This document shows, one piece after another, positions 1 to 11,106 of a DNA stretch of 64,000 bases. A program made the position numbers and the translations under genes. The stretch covers positions 185,838 to 249,837 of the forward strand of contig RQTK01000210.1 in the NCBI GenBank assembly GCA_003991915.1. The letters are read 5' to 3'. Within the stretch, counting starts at the first letter, position 1; every line of letters begins with the position of its first letter. The notes under the pieces are model-generated. The model was given only the letters and a program-made list of their open reading frames with translations, did no database searches and was not told the origin of the DNA. This DNA is from Elysia chlorotica (Eukaryota > Mollusca > Gastropoda > Plakobranchidae).

Positions 1-41
<41 letters not shown>

Positions 42-83
42 TTATTATTATTATTATTATTATTGTTATTATTATTATTATTA
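1..83. repeat. (TAC)n/(TTA)n trinucleotide microsatellite
   Basis: The window opens in a TAC array that turns into TAT/TTA units. It may continue beyond the left edge. (ATT)n arrays in this window also form tails of CR1-like LINEs, but no LINE body is visible here. Confidence 0.9.
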
Positions 84-104
84 GAATAAGGCAATCATGA
101 TACA

Positions 105-358
105 TTAGCATCGAAATTGTACCGCGGTGTAGCCAGGCCTACTCTTTACTCTCACCGAAAAGGACATGATGCACTTTCCCAGCAGGTTGCTGTAGGTCAT
201 GCCCTTGTAGCACCAGTGCCGCTTGGCGCGGGGGGCGGGTAACTCGCCGAGGGCGCCGGTGTCGGGGTAGGCGTCCACCGGCCGCTGCAGGTCCCAGTAG
301 CCGGGCTTGTTGGGCTCGGAACTCCTCAGCACCACGCCCAGAGAGCTGGACAGCAAGC
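105..358 (-). CDS. GC-rich coding exon of an unidentified gene (partial)
   Basis: On the minus strand an acceptor (CTCCGCAG, exon from 358) opens a frame rich in G or C at third codon positions, unlike every other gene here. It could be a last exon ending at TAA 105-107. It could also be an internal exon ending at 156, because TTTTCG is followed by a good GTGAGA donor. The predicted peptide (about 68-84 residues) has a proline/glycine-rich start containing PNKPGYWDLQRPVDAYPDTG, then HWCYKGMTYSNLLGKC. I do not recognise the family. Evidence is the acceptor, the open frame and the biased codon use; the neighbouring exons are not visible, so this is tentative. Confidence 0.45.
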
Positions 359-469
359 CTGCGGAGTGCAAACATACGTGTCACATGTACAATATGTGAA
401 AGGTAATGGTAAAGGTTGGTTCATTAATGTTCGATCTCAGCATGTGAGCAATACAAGCCTTGCGAGAAC

Positions 470-795
470 GGGGCCGCTAGTAAAAACGAAGACCATGGGT
501 AAGGGAATTGAAACCAGCTTGCAATCAAAGCTCTATCTTACACTTGCAGAGCCAGTGAGCTGTGGGAAAGGCCCATACATAAGGGGCGTGATTAAGTCAT
601 GCGTTATCGCCACGGAGATCGCAAAGCCTGTTCTGTGGCGACCCGGAACCTAGAGCGGGATACCCGGACTTGGTCTGTCACATTATACTCACACCGAACC
701 AATCAACAGCTGAAAAGGCATGACTAGAGCGGGGCTCAAACTCCGGACCTTCTGCATCGGAAGCCGACACCCGAGCGCTACCACGAGCCCTTATG
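470..795 (-). mobile_element. tRNA-derived SINE copy, degenerate
   Basis: Read on the minus strand, about 795-720 looks tRNA-like: an A-box-like TGGTAGCGCTCGG, then a B-box-like GGAGTTTGAGCCCC. The body (GGTTCGGTGTGAGTATAATG) resembles the body of the SINEs at 42.3 and 52.6 kb. It lacks a clear 3' end. Confidence 0.6.
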
Positions 796-799
796 TCAT

Positions 800-1329
800 T
801 GGAATATGTAGCAAAGTTTGAACAAGTGATATGAAATTATGGACCAATGTCTATAAGAACTTATTGTTTATTATTAACATTAGTTTAATAAAACTCACGA
901 ATCATGTAGGCTAAAAAGGACATGAGAGGATGTTGCTGTCTTTTTTAATGTCACATGGGTTTCCCAAAGAATCCTTTATGGAGACAGGACCACCAGCTGA
1001 TATTGGAACCGTGGACTTCGTGCTGGATGGTTGACAGCACTAACGAACTGAGCCGACTGTGCACTCAGGAAAGGAATGCTCGATTATGGAGATGCAAATA
1101 TTCAGGGCGTGCGTTTTCTCCCAGTTATTATTTAGCAACTCTTCTTCGAATATTGAACTTCACTTTATAACTTTTTCAAATAATTGAAACAAATTAAAGA
1201 CGTTACTAAATGGTACAATAATTAGGTCGTTTTTTTAGTCTTTAATGAACACAACAGTGTTTCACCTAAACTACCACCAGGAAAAGCAAGACACTCAACA
1301 TCCGTGTCGGAGAAAAATAACGCCCAATA
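800..1329. other. Gene-free AT-rich stretch
   Basis: No supported exon or repeat. A 71-codon plus-strand frame at 955-1170 has no splice or similarity support. Confidence 0.5.
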
Positions 1330-1650
1330 GATCAGAACGACAGCATTCTCAAAAAACTGAATGTTCTAAGACTTCTTCTAAGCGCCATCAAAAAAATAAA
1401 AGTATCTTTCTTTGGACATGCCTGCAATAATAAATTAACGCTAATGAAAGATGTTCTACAGGGTAAGATCGAGGGAAGGAGGAGTAGTGGAAGTCCTAAA
1501 GCATGATACATATACAACACCAAGGAATGGACCAGAAGAAATAGCACAGAAGTATACGGAAAGACGAGCAGTTTTATTGAGATTGAAAATTACTAGAAAG
1601 TCAGGGAATCACCCATGTGTATTCGATATACAGAATTCCTGAGACAACTG
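1330..1650 (+). mobile_element. LINE ORF2 C-terminal remnant, decayed
   Basis: Conceptual translation in the plus direction, broken by stops and frame changes, gives FFGHACNN, then KIEGRRSSGSPK, then YNTKEWTRRNS. This follows the order seen at the C-terminus of many non-LTR retrotransposon polyproteins (GHxxR, EGKxxRGRPR, WTG). The clade cannot be fixed. It is a dead fragment with no intact ORF. Confidence 0.6.
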
Positions 1651-2040
1651 ACCATGTAATCCTCCACTGCCTTGTTTCAAAACTTGAAGGAGGATATGAC
1701 ACAGTTCAGACTGCCACTTGCAAGCTAACATCTTGTATTGACAGACAAAATTAATGTAGAAGTGTACAGCTATTTTGAGTCTTTAACTTTTTTTTACTGT
1801 ATTGGACATTTACTAAAGTTATGCTTCTAATTTTATGAAATAATTATTCCAACATAGCAATTCAAACTTTTCTTAGAATTCTTTGTGTGTGTATGTGTGT
1901 ATGTGTGTGAGTTGTTTTTACGGCACGTCAGCAAAGTAAAGGCTATATTGGTGTGTGTGTGATTGTTGTGGGCGGCAGGAAAGGGGGGGGGGGGGTAATG
2001 GTTTGTTAATAAACGTTTTGAAACTTAAATTAAAAGGGGG
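1651..2040. other. Gene-free AT-rich stretch with short GT runs and poly-G
   Basis: Contains imperfect (TGTG)n around 1884-1965 and a G run near 1984-1996. Nothing else is supported. Confidence 0.5.
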
Positions 2041-2270
2041 TCCCACCAGTCCTGTTTTAATAAGGAACCTATATTAAAGCAGAAAGTTGCCGGTTCAAAT
2101 CTCAGCTGGTGCTAAGTCTGCGCGAGGAGCTCTTCAGGTGATATTAAAACAGATCAGAGATTATATTTGCAGCAGTGCGTCCAGCTGCTTGACGTCTCTT
2201 TAAGTACGGTTATGATGTTATTGTCATTCTATCACTTCACATTTTGAAGTTACACCTTTCTCCCAGGTCG
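2041..2270 (+). mobile_element. Possible tRNA-derived SINE fragment
   Basis: A B-box-like segment GCCGGTTCAAATCTCAGC at about 2088-2105 suggests a Pol III promoter remnant of a SINE different from the main family. No A box is clear and the borders are estimated. Confidence 0.4.
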
Positions 2271-3099
2271 GGGCTGTTGTAGGCTATGAACATTGTCATT
2301 ATGGACATTATTATAAAACATCGTGGATAATTACACAAAATAGCTGATATTCTGCGCACATAATAATAAAGTATACTCTGCTTATATTATACTACTCTTG
2401 CAGTAGTCAGTCCTCAATACAAACGCGCTTGTTTGAGACACTAAATGTATATACATACGTAGTAGGAAAAAGGAATGTGCATGCAAATAACAACACATAA
2501 AAAGGAATTGCTGTGTTTAAAACACTAAAAATCTCAACTATGAAATTTTATTTTGCAGTGACAAACAAGTGCATTTTATACATGAGTAAGGTATAGGCTG
2601 AACAAATCATTTTTGTTGTAGCTGTTCTGTCTTACTACCCTTCATATGTACACGTATGACACTGGCACAACATAAGCCATTATAGATCTACAGCAGTTGA
2701 TTTTTAATTATAGACTGCTGTAGACTCTAAATGTTCCTTAGCGCCTCTGGGCTTTATTTCATGCGGCAGAGTGTCTGAAAGCTTTGTCGGGAAACTGGGT
2801 GTTTTGTGACACCGTTCTTGCATCTTTCAGCCCGCTGGAGCCCGATGCTAGTCTAGATCATTAAAAAAATAAAAGCTGATATTGCTTGTTGCTTGGCCCC
2901 ACAATTAAAACGATGTATAAATATATATGTATGGTGTAAATACGACTTCCGTGTGATATTTTTTCATAAATTCTAACGCTTAAAAGGATTGCTGTCATAA
3001 AATATATAAGGAAATGTCTTTTTCCAAACATTAACCTTTTTTATGTATGATCTTACTCGCCTTCGCTTGGGTAAATGTCAGGGAGAGATAAATATAGAT

Positions 3100-3104
<5 letters not shown>
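2271..3104. other. Gene-free AT-rich stretch
   Basis: I see no exon, RNA gene or recognisable repeat here. Confidence 0.5.
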
Positions 3105-3160
<56 letters not shown>

Positions 3161-3162
3161 AG
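3105..3162. repeat. (GA)n microsatellite
   Basis: About 24 GA units followed by a G run. The frames of serine/leucine repeats across it are artefacts. Confidence 0.95.
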
Positions 3163-3790
3163 ACAAAGAAGTGATCAGAGAGCAAAAGGATGTTCCAGAT
3201 ATTAAGTGTAAGTATGAAGCACTCCCGCTTTCCATCGATTGACGCTTGTTTTTTTTACTGCAACATCGTAAGATGAGTCACGGGCAAACTTTGGATCTGG
3301 ATCTATCTCGTGTTGGCCCCTCAGCACCCCAGCCGTTGACGTTTCTCACAGGGAACTTGGAACAACCTCTCGTATGTTTTGGACAGGGCAATCAAGTATT
3401 TGCATGGCCACGGTAAAGGAAATGAACTACAACGGCGAGAGAAATAAACTAATCTAGCAACTCTTTTTCATAGATCTCTGGAGATTTGTCCAGTGTTGGG
3501 GTCTGAGGTCCCATGAGTCAGGCCAAATGTTTCCCTTTTGAATAAGCAACTGTAATTTGGAAAATATATACGTGAAATATCCTTATCAAAGTGTACATGT
3601 CAGACTTTATCCAAAAGGTTAACAATGCAAAGTGTTATGAATGCTTTTTTAGGGCTTTGCTCATAACAAACGCAGTAAAACGATACAGCCAACTAAACAA
3701 CTTTAATTCTTGTCCTGATCATAAAGTAAATGGAATTTAACGGTTAACTTTGTTCCGTTCTGTGTAGCAAGGAGAAGCACGATTCTTTGA

Positions 3791-3835
<45 letters not shown>

Positions 3836-5064
3836 CGTGTGTGTGTCTGGTAAGGGTTATGTGTAAAAAATGTTTATTGCGATATTGAGATTAAACCATT
3901 TTTACTTGCATTTGATTCGCAGACTCTCTTGTTTTTTTTCCCCACGGCAATATTGGGGTGGTAAAAAATGGGTGTGGGATGCGGTTAAATTAATAATGTG
4001 GTAAGTGGTTAAAAAACAAACACAAAAACTAACAAAAACATCACTTTTGCCTTTGTATTCTTTGTAAAAAGAAAATTGGGGTTTTCTGTGTTCACGAAAA
4101 AAAAATTCGACACAATAATCTAAAGAAGAAAAAGAAGCTAAAATCCTTTTCACTGAAAGCAAATATAGCTGGATAGGACTATTAGGAGAAAAGAGCGATC
4201 GGGCACAGGCAAAATGTTGGGCAGCGAAAACTGACTATGAGCTCGAGTAAAAGTTGCTTCCTCTTTGCCGGTTGTAATTTATAAAAAAAAAAAATGAAAA
4301 ACATGAATACTTTTCCTTTGTAACATTATTCAACTATCACTGTTCGACGTAAAATGAATCGTATTATGCTGTCACTGAGATTTTAAAAAATTAATTTAAT
4401 TTTACATTCTGTCTCCTTTAATCGTGCTCAAACATTTCACAAAAAGGCACGAAACTGAAATTGTAACGTGATATAAAAAGCAAACAGCAAGCATACAAAA
4501 CGAAAGTGATCTCCAACTGACTATTACCACACGATCAGTCACGCGGTGTTGGCACCGATTAATGTGCGATAGCGTCTACAATAATAACCGCCCTGGTGTT
4601 TGTCCAGTATGGGCGCAAATACTTTCTGGTACCACTGATTATTAATATTTGAGTAGAGGCGCAGCTGACAGCGCGGCGGCCGAGAGGCGAGGGCCTCAGG
4701 CTGCACGGGTTACGGGGATCGCGCCATCTATAGGCTCTGATGCACCAACCCCCGTCAAAAGGATTGATATCTCTGTCATGTACGGGCAGCCCAACAATCA
4801 CCACTATCTGTACCTTCACTAGTGGGAGACTGTAGCATACGAGTAGGCTACGGAAGTTGGCACGGCGAAGTCTCTTAGAGGTATAGAGAATGCAATTTCC
4901 CAAAGAGCCATGTGGCCAAGCTGGATGTCATGAGTTTTGCTTTATAAAGCAGTACCGCAGATTCGAAAACGTCGATTAAGTGGTGATGAAGACCGCAATT
5001 ATAGGGAAATACATTAAAATACCGCAAAGGTTGAATTATCAGATGTCTCAGCAAACATAAAAAC
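3163..5064. other. Gene-free stretch with (GT)n
   Basis: (GT)n with GCGC interruptions lies at 3792-3846. A GC-richer patch at about 4540-4750 carries a 114-codon minus-strand frame, but no splice sites, similarity or regular codon use support it. Confidence 0.5.
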
Positions 5065-5241
<177 letters not shown>

Positions 5242-5282
5242 TATCTCTGTTTTATGCTATTTATTGAGTCGATGCCAATATA

Positions 5283-5420
5283 GGACAGACTAAGACAGAA
5301 TTCTGTCTCGTGTGTGGCCGCACTTAAAATTCTCTGACTTTATATAAGTCTTAAGACCCTTAGCCGCATTCGAATCTCCGTGGAAATCTAGCAGACATTG
5401 AAATTGGAGAGAGCTTTGTT
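5283..5420 (+). mobile_element. SINE fragment, type-B 3' end
   Basis: Shares the conserved core with other copies (TGTCTCGTGTGTGGCCGCAC, then AAAATTCTCTGACTTT). It ends in the GAATCTCCGTGGAAATCTAGCAGAC type tail seen also at 21.7, 25.6, 27.0 and 47.1 kb. The tRNA-like head is absent. Confidence 0.65.
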
Positions 5421-7170
5421 TTCTCAGACCGAAGGGTAGATTTTATTTTTATACGCAGTTTTAATTTGTCTTGTCATTAAAATCTCTGTAAAAGAGTTTG
5501 AGAAATGTAAGACGAAAGGAAGTTAAATAATTATTTAAATATTGATGGAAATGCAAAGGGCCTAATGTAAAAAAAAAATTATAGTGATGGTGAGGAATAA
5601 GTCTGGCAGGGTTGTTGTGTTGTAATTAAAGCTACATGACAACATTTTGTTAAAACTAATGTTAATCCATAAGCTTACAAGGCTCTTATTTGTCTATGTG
5701 GTAATGGCAGAAACACATATTGAGCGAATATTGAAGGAGTTTTAATCAAACTTTTGAATGCAAAATGTAATTCCAACAAAGAAAATAATTATTATTCTCA
5801 CATTTGAGATACAAACTTTTTGAAAAGAAAACATTAAGTCTGAATATGTAAGCTTGCAAATGTCTTGTAATAATAGAATTATTTTTTTTAGCAAATACCC
5901 AAATGCCAGTGACCGATTGATTTTTAATGAAGAACTCATCAACCTCTCGCTGAATCATTCAGTTAAAGTCAAGCAATCCCAATAAGCAGTAGGGCCAAGG
6001 TCAATGGGTGGACCACTGGAACAAGTGCGAAAGCAAATCAGCTCGGAAGCACAAGCAATTCCATGCCTGGCTAAATGCTACTCCTCCATATCAATTCCAT
6101 CCCATAATCCCCGAGGAGGCACCTGTAGGACCCCAATTGCTCTAATTTCTCGCACACAATGATTTCTCAGTGGATAATGGCGTACATACCGTGACATCCA
6201 TAACCCGTAGATTTCCCATGACGTCCTGGTATCGCTTGACCAATCTGGGCGCCTGCCAGCTGCAGACTGGCCCGGTGCCGAGGCCTCACACATAATTAAT
6301 TGCCAATTCCATAGCAGCTGCCGATTGCACATTTATAATTTACGCTTATTACAGATGGGATTCCCGATTCTCGATTCCGAGAAGGAACTAGAAAGACAAT
6401 CAAGTTGTTTTGATCTGAGGCTCAGGACCTCTTCCAGTTCAGTAAACTATTACCAGGTCCAGTGCCGAGTCAGTACATGAAAAATGCAACAGTTCGTTGG
6501 TAAATTCAAGGTTGGTTATGTCAAACTTGGATTAGACTAGGTTTGCGACAGACTTTACAATAATATTGAAGACAGTCACGGTCTTCGGTTTGGTGTTGTG
6601 AACCCTTACCCTAATTTGGACTTACGTAGACACAAAATTATATATTAATCGCACTATGACGGAATCTGTATAAACAATTATATAATTAGCGATATGCGTG
6701 TATAACTATAATTATTATTACATTACTTTCTATTTCATAGCAAACCTAGCTCTGGCGCTACATAGTAGAATTATTCATCATTTAAAGCTTTATTTCACCA
6801 GAAAATGTGAATTGCTCTTGGCAGATGATGTCTATATCTGTACCAAGCTCATTAAACAGACAATGCGCCAAACAATCTCTCAACTACACTACGGCTTCAC
6901 CCCATTATAATTATTGATGGTATTAACCTTTAAGTAACTGATTTTTTAAATTGCTATATTACTTGTTCCTGGAGTTTTTACTCAATTAATGGACGTCGCC
7001 TACAAAAGTATTCAGTAAATGACGCCAGCGGTATAGCAATGGTATAGTGAAGATAGGCAATAGAAAGTAAAAGTTTGTAGACACAATAATTAAACACTAA
7101 AGAAAAATATATTACTTTGCGCCGATTGTGGTTTTTTTTTTTCAATTTGCAGCTACAACTGCCATCAAAA
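5421..7170. other. Gene-free stretch
   Basis: Mostly AT-rich. A GC-richer segment at 6060-6340 carries an 84-codon minus-strand frame without splice support. No repeat was recognised. Confidence 0.45.
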
Positions 7171-7177
7171 GGTATCA

Positions 7178-7490
7178 CGGAGCCAGTGTTGATTTTGGTT
7201 GCTCAACGCCCAACGTCAGCACTTTATATGCTAAATTGTGGACGGGCCCCAAGACTAGCGTCTTACAATTTCATGTGCTGCCACACACGAGGCATGGCGG
7301 AGGCCTGGACTCCTGTCACGTTATACTGGCATTGAACCAACTGACATCAGCCGCTCACATTATACTGATACTGACCCAACCAGTTGGAACGAAATCGAAC
7401 AAATTCATTTTGACCAATCGTGGGATTAGAATCGCAAACCTTCCCATCTGGAGACCAACGCTCTAACACTTGAGCCAGTTCGCTTCCTTC
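7178..7490 (-). mobile_element. tRNA-derived SINE, near full length, type-A 3' end
   Basis: Read on the minus strand: a tRNA-like head (TGGCTCAAGTGTTAGAGCG, then GCGATTCTAATCCCACG), then CAACTGGTTGGGTCAGTATC, the core TCGTGTGTGGCAGCACATG, and a 3' end GTGCTGACGTTGGGCGTTGA. It contains an internal partial repeat of the body (GTTGGTTCAATGCCAGTATA). Confidence 0.75.
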
Positions 7491-8279
7491 GGGAAGTCAG
7501 GAGTACAAGATTCGCTGAAGTATATTTTGTGTGCTTAGGTTGACTTGTGAGTGAAACAGTACCGAAAGGCAATTCAGCGCCTTGGAATTAACAGAAAATA
7601 TTACAGAATTCCTCAGAACGAAAGATCATCCAAAAAGCAGTCTACCAGCATAGTATAAGTCGAAAGAAGGAGAACTGAATCGTGGAAAAACGGTTATTTG
7701 ACAAACAAAAGCTTCGGCAAGGATGGCGGATTTGAAGAACGCGCTAGAAAGATCCTCAACAAGGAATGCCATCTAACTTCGTGGATCACTTTCTCATAAC
7801 CTTCCTCATCCAACCACTGCACAATCTTTACATAGCTATCGGTGTCTAAATACAACGGCAATACCCGAAGCAGCACGAGTACTTTATGGTTTTGCATCGT
7901 TCTTAATTAGGACATCCAGGTGTGGGGTTGTGACAAGTGTATTGGTATTTAGTTTTGACATGAGTCGTCACGTCACAGCAAGAATTTAAAGGAAACCGTG
8001 TTTAAATATTTATGATGATTGGGAAGTATCGATAGACCTTCCTTCATTGAACGGTCAGTCCGATTCAAGCAGAATTCATAAAATGGAGACCTAAATGAAA
8101 AATGATCCTTTTGGATTCCTCAGACAGATAATTAAATGGATGGCACACTATTATTTGTAAAGGTGTAAGCTCTGATCTCCTGGGAGAATTCTCCAATCGC
8201 AACAACAAAATATGATGCTCCTCAAATACTAGAGAGCTGAAGAAATTATTAGTCACTTCGTAAGAATCTCAATTAACTT
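7491..8279. other. Gene-free stretch
   Basis: A 67-codon minus-strand frame at 7694-7897 contains YLDTDS, which looks superficially like a family-B DNA polymerase motif. It has no supporting context and is not called. Confidence 0.45.
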
Positions 8280-8282
8280 AAT

Positions 8283-8480
8283 TAAGTGGTAAGAGCACTG
8301 ATTAAATCCACGGTCTTGTGGGTTCACATTCCAAACGATAAAACAACAAATTATCGTATACATGCGGTAAATACCTAGGAGTCTTGATTTAGGTGTAATC
8401 CGGGCCTCCTTGGGGTGTAAGAAAAACAGTTGCTATGAGGAGGGCTCCTCCTCCGAAGAAATACATCAGTACCTTTAATA
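8283..8480 (+). mobile_element. tRNA-derived SINE of a second family
   Basis: AAGTGGTAAGAGCACTGA (A box) is followed about 30 bp later by GTGGGTTCACATTCC (B box), the spacing expected of a tRNA-like Pol III promoter. No cloverleaf acceptor pairing was seen, so this is a SINE rather than a tRNA gene. The sequence after the head does not match the main SINE family. Confidence 0.55.
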
Positions 8481-8636
8481 GCATCTCATGGAAACTTGCA
8501 ACGCAAATGTATTGACATGTAAACGTTCATACCACAATAATTTGATCTGATTTGAAGTGGAAAAGGTTGGTGGCTTTTTTTAAAGGCAATGACAATTCCG
8601 ATCAAAAAGATATTGGCCCTATTCTATGAAGTGTAG

Positions 8637-8668
8637 CAGCAGCAACAGCAGCAGCAGCAGTAGTAGTA

Positions 8669-8703
<35 letters not shown>

Positions 8704-9835
8704 TATTTATAGAGCGCTTTCCCTATAAAAAGCTCAAAGCGCTTAACAGCAATTTTAAACATACTCACAAAAGTGTTAAAAAGAAACATTTACACACACA
8801 ATTCCCTAAATGACTTTTTTTTTTTAAAGCAAAAGATTGCATAGAAATATAATAAAAGGCTCTTAAGGTTATACACAAATAGTTGTTATAAATACATGTT
8901 ATTAAAACTTAGAAAAACAATGATATTTAAAACACATTGATATTATTAAACATTTCTATAGATATATCACAGAGTCAGAAATTGTTTTAAAAAAATCAAG
9001 TACTGATCCTCGGATAAGAAAGAGAGTGGAGAAAAAAGGATGATGAGCGTACGAGATAAAACCAAATAGTCAATTCGAGGAATTTTAATATTAAAATGAG
9101 ACTTTAAAAAGATGCGTCTTTAGTTTAGACTTGAATAGTGTTAATGAATTAACATTTTTCAATTCGTCCGGAAGGTTGTTCCAAAGGTTTGCACTTTGGA
9201 AAGTGAAGGTTCTTAGACCGAAAGTTTTTAAGTTGTATCTAGGTTTGACTAGGAGGTTCTTGCCAGCTGAGCGTAGGTCTCTAGATGGTGTGTAGGGTAT
9301 AACTAAATCTTTTAGGTATTCTGGAAAGTCAGACACATATTGGCACTGAAAAGAATAGAAGCTAGCTTATAATTTATCCTAGAGCTGACAGGAAGCCAAT
9401 GAAGATTTTTAAGTAAGGGTGTGATGTGTTCTTTTTTTGTTACCTTCTTGACAAGTCTAGCTGCATTGTTTTGAATCTGTTGGATTTTATTCAATTTATA
9501 ATCGGGAAGCCCTGCCAGCAATGAATTACAGTAGTCGATCCTGGAAAGTACTAGTGAACATACAAGTTTGTTAGTGGCGTCCATCGTTAGGTAGGGCCTT
9601 ATTTGAGAAATTTTTCTTAATTCTAGATAGCATAGTTTACGTAGATTTGAAATATGTGGGTCCATCGTGAGATTTGAATCAAGTAAAACGCCGAGATTTT
9701 TTACAGACAAAGCGGGTGTTACCTTTTGATTACAAATTTTTACTTCGTCGATATTTACTTTGTGTAATTTAGCAGGTGTTCCAACGAACATGATTTCTGT
9801 CTTCTCTTCATTAAGCTCATAAAGCTTTAATAACT
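8637..9835 (-). mobile_element. 5'-truncated CR1/L2-like LINE
   Basis: The minus strand encodes the C-terminal part of a non-LTR reverse transcriptase in two overlapping frames, 9791-9312 and 9336-9091, broken by a frameshift near 9325. Visible motifs are NLGVLLDSNLTMDPHI, SLVLSRIDYCNSLLAGLP, IQQIQNNAARLV, HWLPVSSRI and, after the break, FKSKLKTHLF before the stop at 9091. The 3' UTR ends at GCGCTCTATAAATAATTATT followed by an (ATT)n tail (plus-strand TAA array at about 8670-8703, with CAG/TAG units beyond). The 5' part is missing, so it is a dead insertion. It directly follows the small gene at 9852. Confidence 0.85.
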
Positions 9836-9851
9836 AAAATGCAGTACATAA

Positions 9852-10022
9852 TCATTTAGGTGGGATATTTACCTGAGCAGCCCAAAAAAAAGGATGTTTA
9901 TAATAGAAAATACACCAAGTGTGTCAGTAAAATTATACACTTATTATATTATTGAGTTCTAAAATTGGTTAACTTGTTTTTAATTTCCTAGAAAAATTTA
10001 ATGCTGATATTCATTTTATACC

Positions 10023-10079
<57 letters not shown>

Positions 10080-10905
10080 AATAATATTAATGGAAATAAT
10101 TTAAAAAACAATAATAATACTGATGGAGAGGATAATAAGGATAACAAATTGAATTTTGAATACTGATGATGAACATGACAACTTGAAGCTTGAATACTTA
10201 CATTACAAATTGGTTCATTTAAAAAGCGTACATTCCTGTCTAGAAAGCCACATGCCTTGCCCTGTGGCCTATGTGCCCGATAATCAAGTAAAGACTGCGG
10301 CAATACTCGCGTTGTCTTTAATGGACGTAGTGAGTCAATAGGAAGTGTATCAGGAAATGGGACCTTGTCTACTTTTGCAGCTTTTGGAGTGGGTGTTCTT
10401 GGTTCGAAGGATGCTCGGTAAGGAAGGGGTCTATATTTGGGATGATCTGACACAGCATCTTCGCTCATCACCCGAAAGGTATCAGGGCTGAAAAACATGT
10501 AAAAATGAAAATTGCAAAACTGATAGGACACATTTTTGTGATTTGAAATGAAACTAGAATTCAAATGGCATCCTTTTGTTCCGTATTAAGATAGTTAAAG
10601 GGCTCCTAAGTAAATTGGAAAAAAAGCACAGTTGAAAAAGTTAACAAATAGGGGCGTTATCAAAATTTAAGAAAAAAAAAGTCTTTAGGCCTAGAGGAAA
10701 TTATAGTTTGTGGTTAAACACTTATCTATACTGGTTGGCGATTTCTTTGGTATAGATCTAGATTTATAACTTTTGTGGTTGAATTCACTCAAAATGTAAA
10801 CTGAAAAAAAACAACAACTTTGGAACATCAGCAAATGAAAAAAAAACATCAGACAACTCACTTATACTTTTCGTCAACTTTCTTTTTCCGTTGAATTGGA
10901 GGCAT
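9852..10905 (-). CDS. Uncharacterised 116-residue protein, three exons
   Basis: Exons on the minus strand: 10905-10862 (MPPIQRKKKVDEKY), 10487-10202 and a tentative last exon 9872-9852. Junctions keep frame: TATAA|gtgagt joins CAG|C, and TGTAAT|gtaagt joins CTGCTCAG|GTAAAT, ending VNIPPK and TGA. The protein is basic and proline-rich, with HPKYRPLPYRASFEPRTP and LPQSLLDYRAHRPQ; there is no signal peptide, membrane segment or coiled coil. I do not recognise the family. It is head-to-head with SPATA17, 201 bp apart, with an X-box-like site between them, so a ciliary or sperm role is possible but only inferred. Exon 2 is the best-supported part; exon 3 (21 nt) rests on splice signals and phase alone. 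The intron before exon 3 carries a (TTG)n array. Confidence 0.55.
10022..10079. repeat. (ACA)n microsatellite
   Basis: About 19 ACA units, inside the second intron of the small minus-strand gene. Confidence 0.95.
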
Positions 10906-11106
10906 GAACAACGTCATGTTTACAACTTTCGTCTTCTAAGTTTAAGAACGTGTTATTTAAGTAAATTTGTATATATTGATTATTAAAAAATCCACTTGTC
11001 TTTTCCTGGAAAAAGAAAACTAAAATCCGCCATGACAGTCTTATACATTTGTTGCTATGAAACAAGCCGGAAGATACGTTAGAGTGCCTGGCGACGTCCA
11101 AACAAG
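10906..11106. promoter_or_regulatory. Bidirectional promoter with an RFX X-box-like site
   Basis: Only 201 bp separate the start codons of the small minus-strand gene and SPATA17. GTTGCTATGAAAC at 11051-11063 has two near-inverted half sites (GTTGCT and TGAAAC) one base apart, close to the RFX X-box consensus GTNRCC-N0-3-RGYAAC that controls ciliary genes in animals. No TATA box is evident. Confidence 0.6.

Noticed and set aside
955..1170. Plus-strand frame, and an alternative frame with ESFMETGPPADIGTVDFV
   Set aside because: The second frame reads like protein for about 25 residues, but I saw no good acceptor or donor and no family match.
4559..4903. 114-codon minus-strand frame in a GC-richer patch
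   Set aside because: No splice sites, no domain-like sequence, mixed composition and no neighbouring exons. The open frame is best explained by local GC content.
6078..6332. 84-codon minus-strand frame
   Set aside because: No recognisable motif and irregular codon use. An AG at the upstream side of the opposite strand does not help.
7694..7897. Frame with YLDTDS, resembling a family-B DNA polymerase motif of Polinton-type elements
   Set aside because: Only one short motif; the rest does not resemble a polymerase and no TIR or other Polinton gene is nearby.
8283..8345. Possible tRNA gene
   Set aside because: A and B boxes are present, but no acceptor-stem pairing or full cloverleaf was seen. 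A SINE head fits better.
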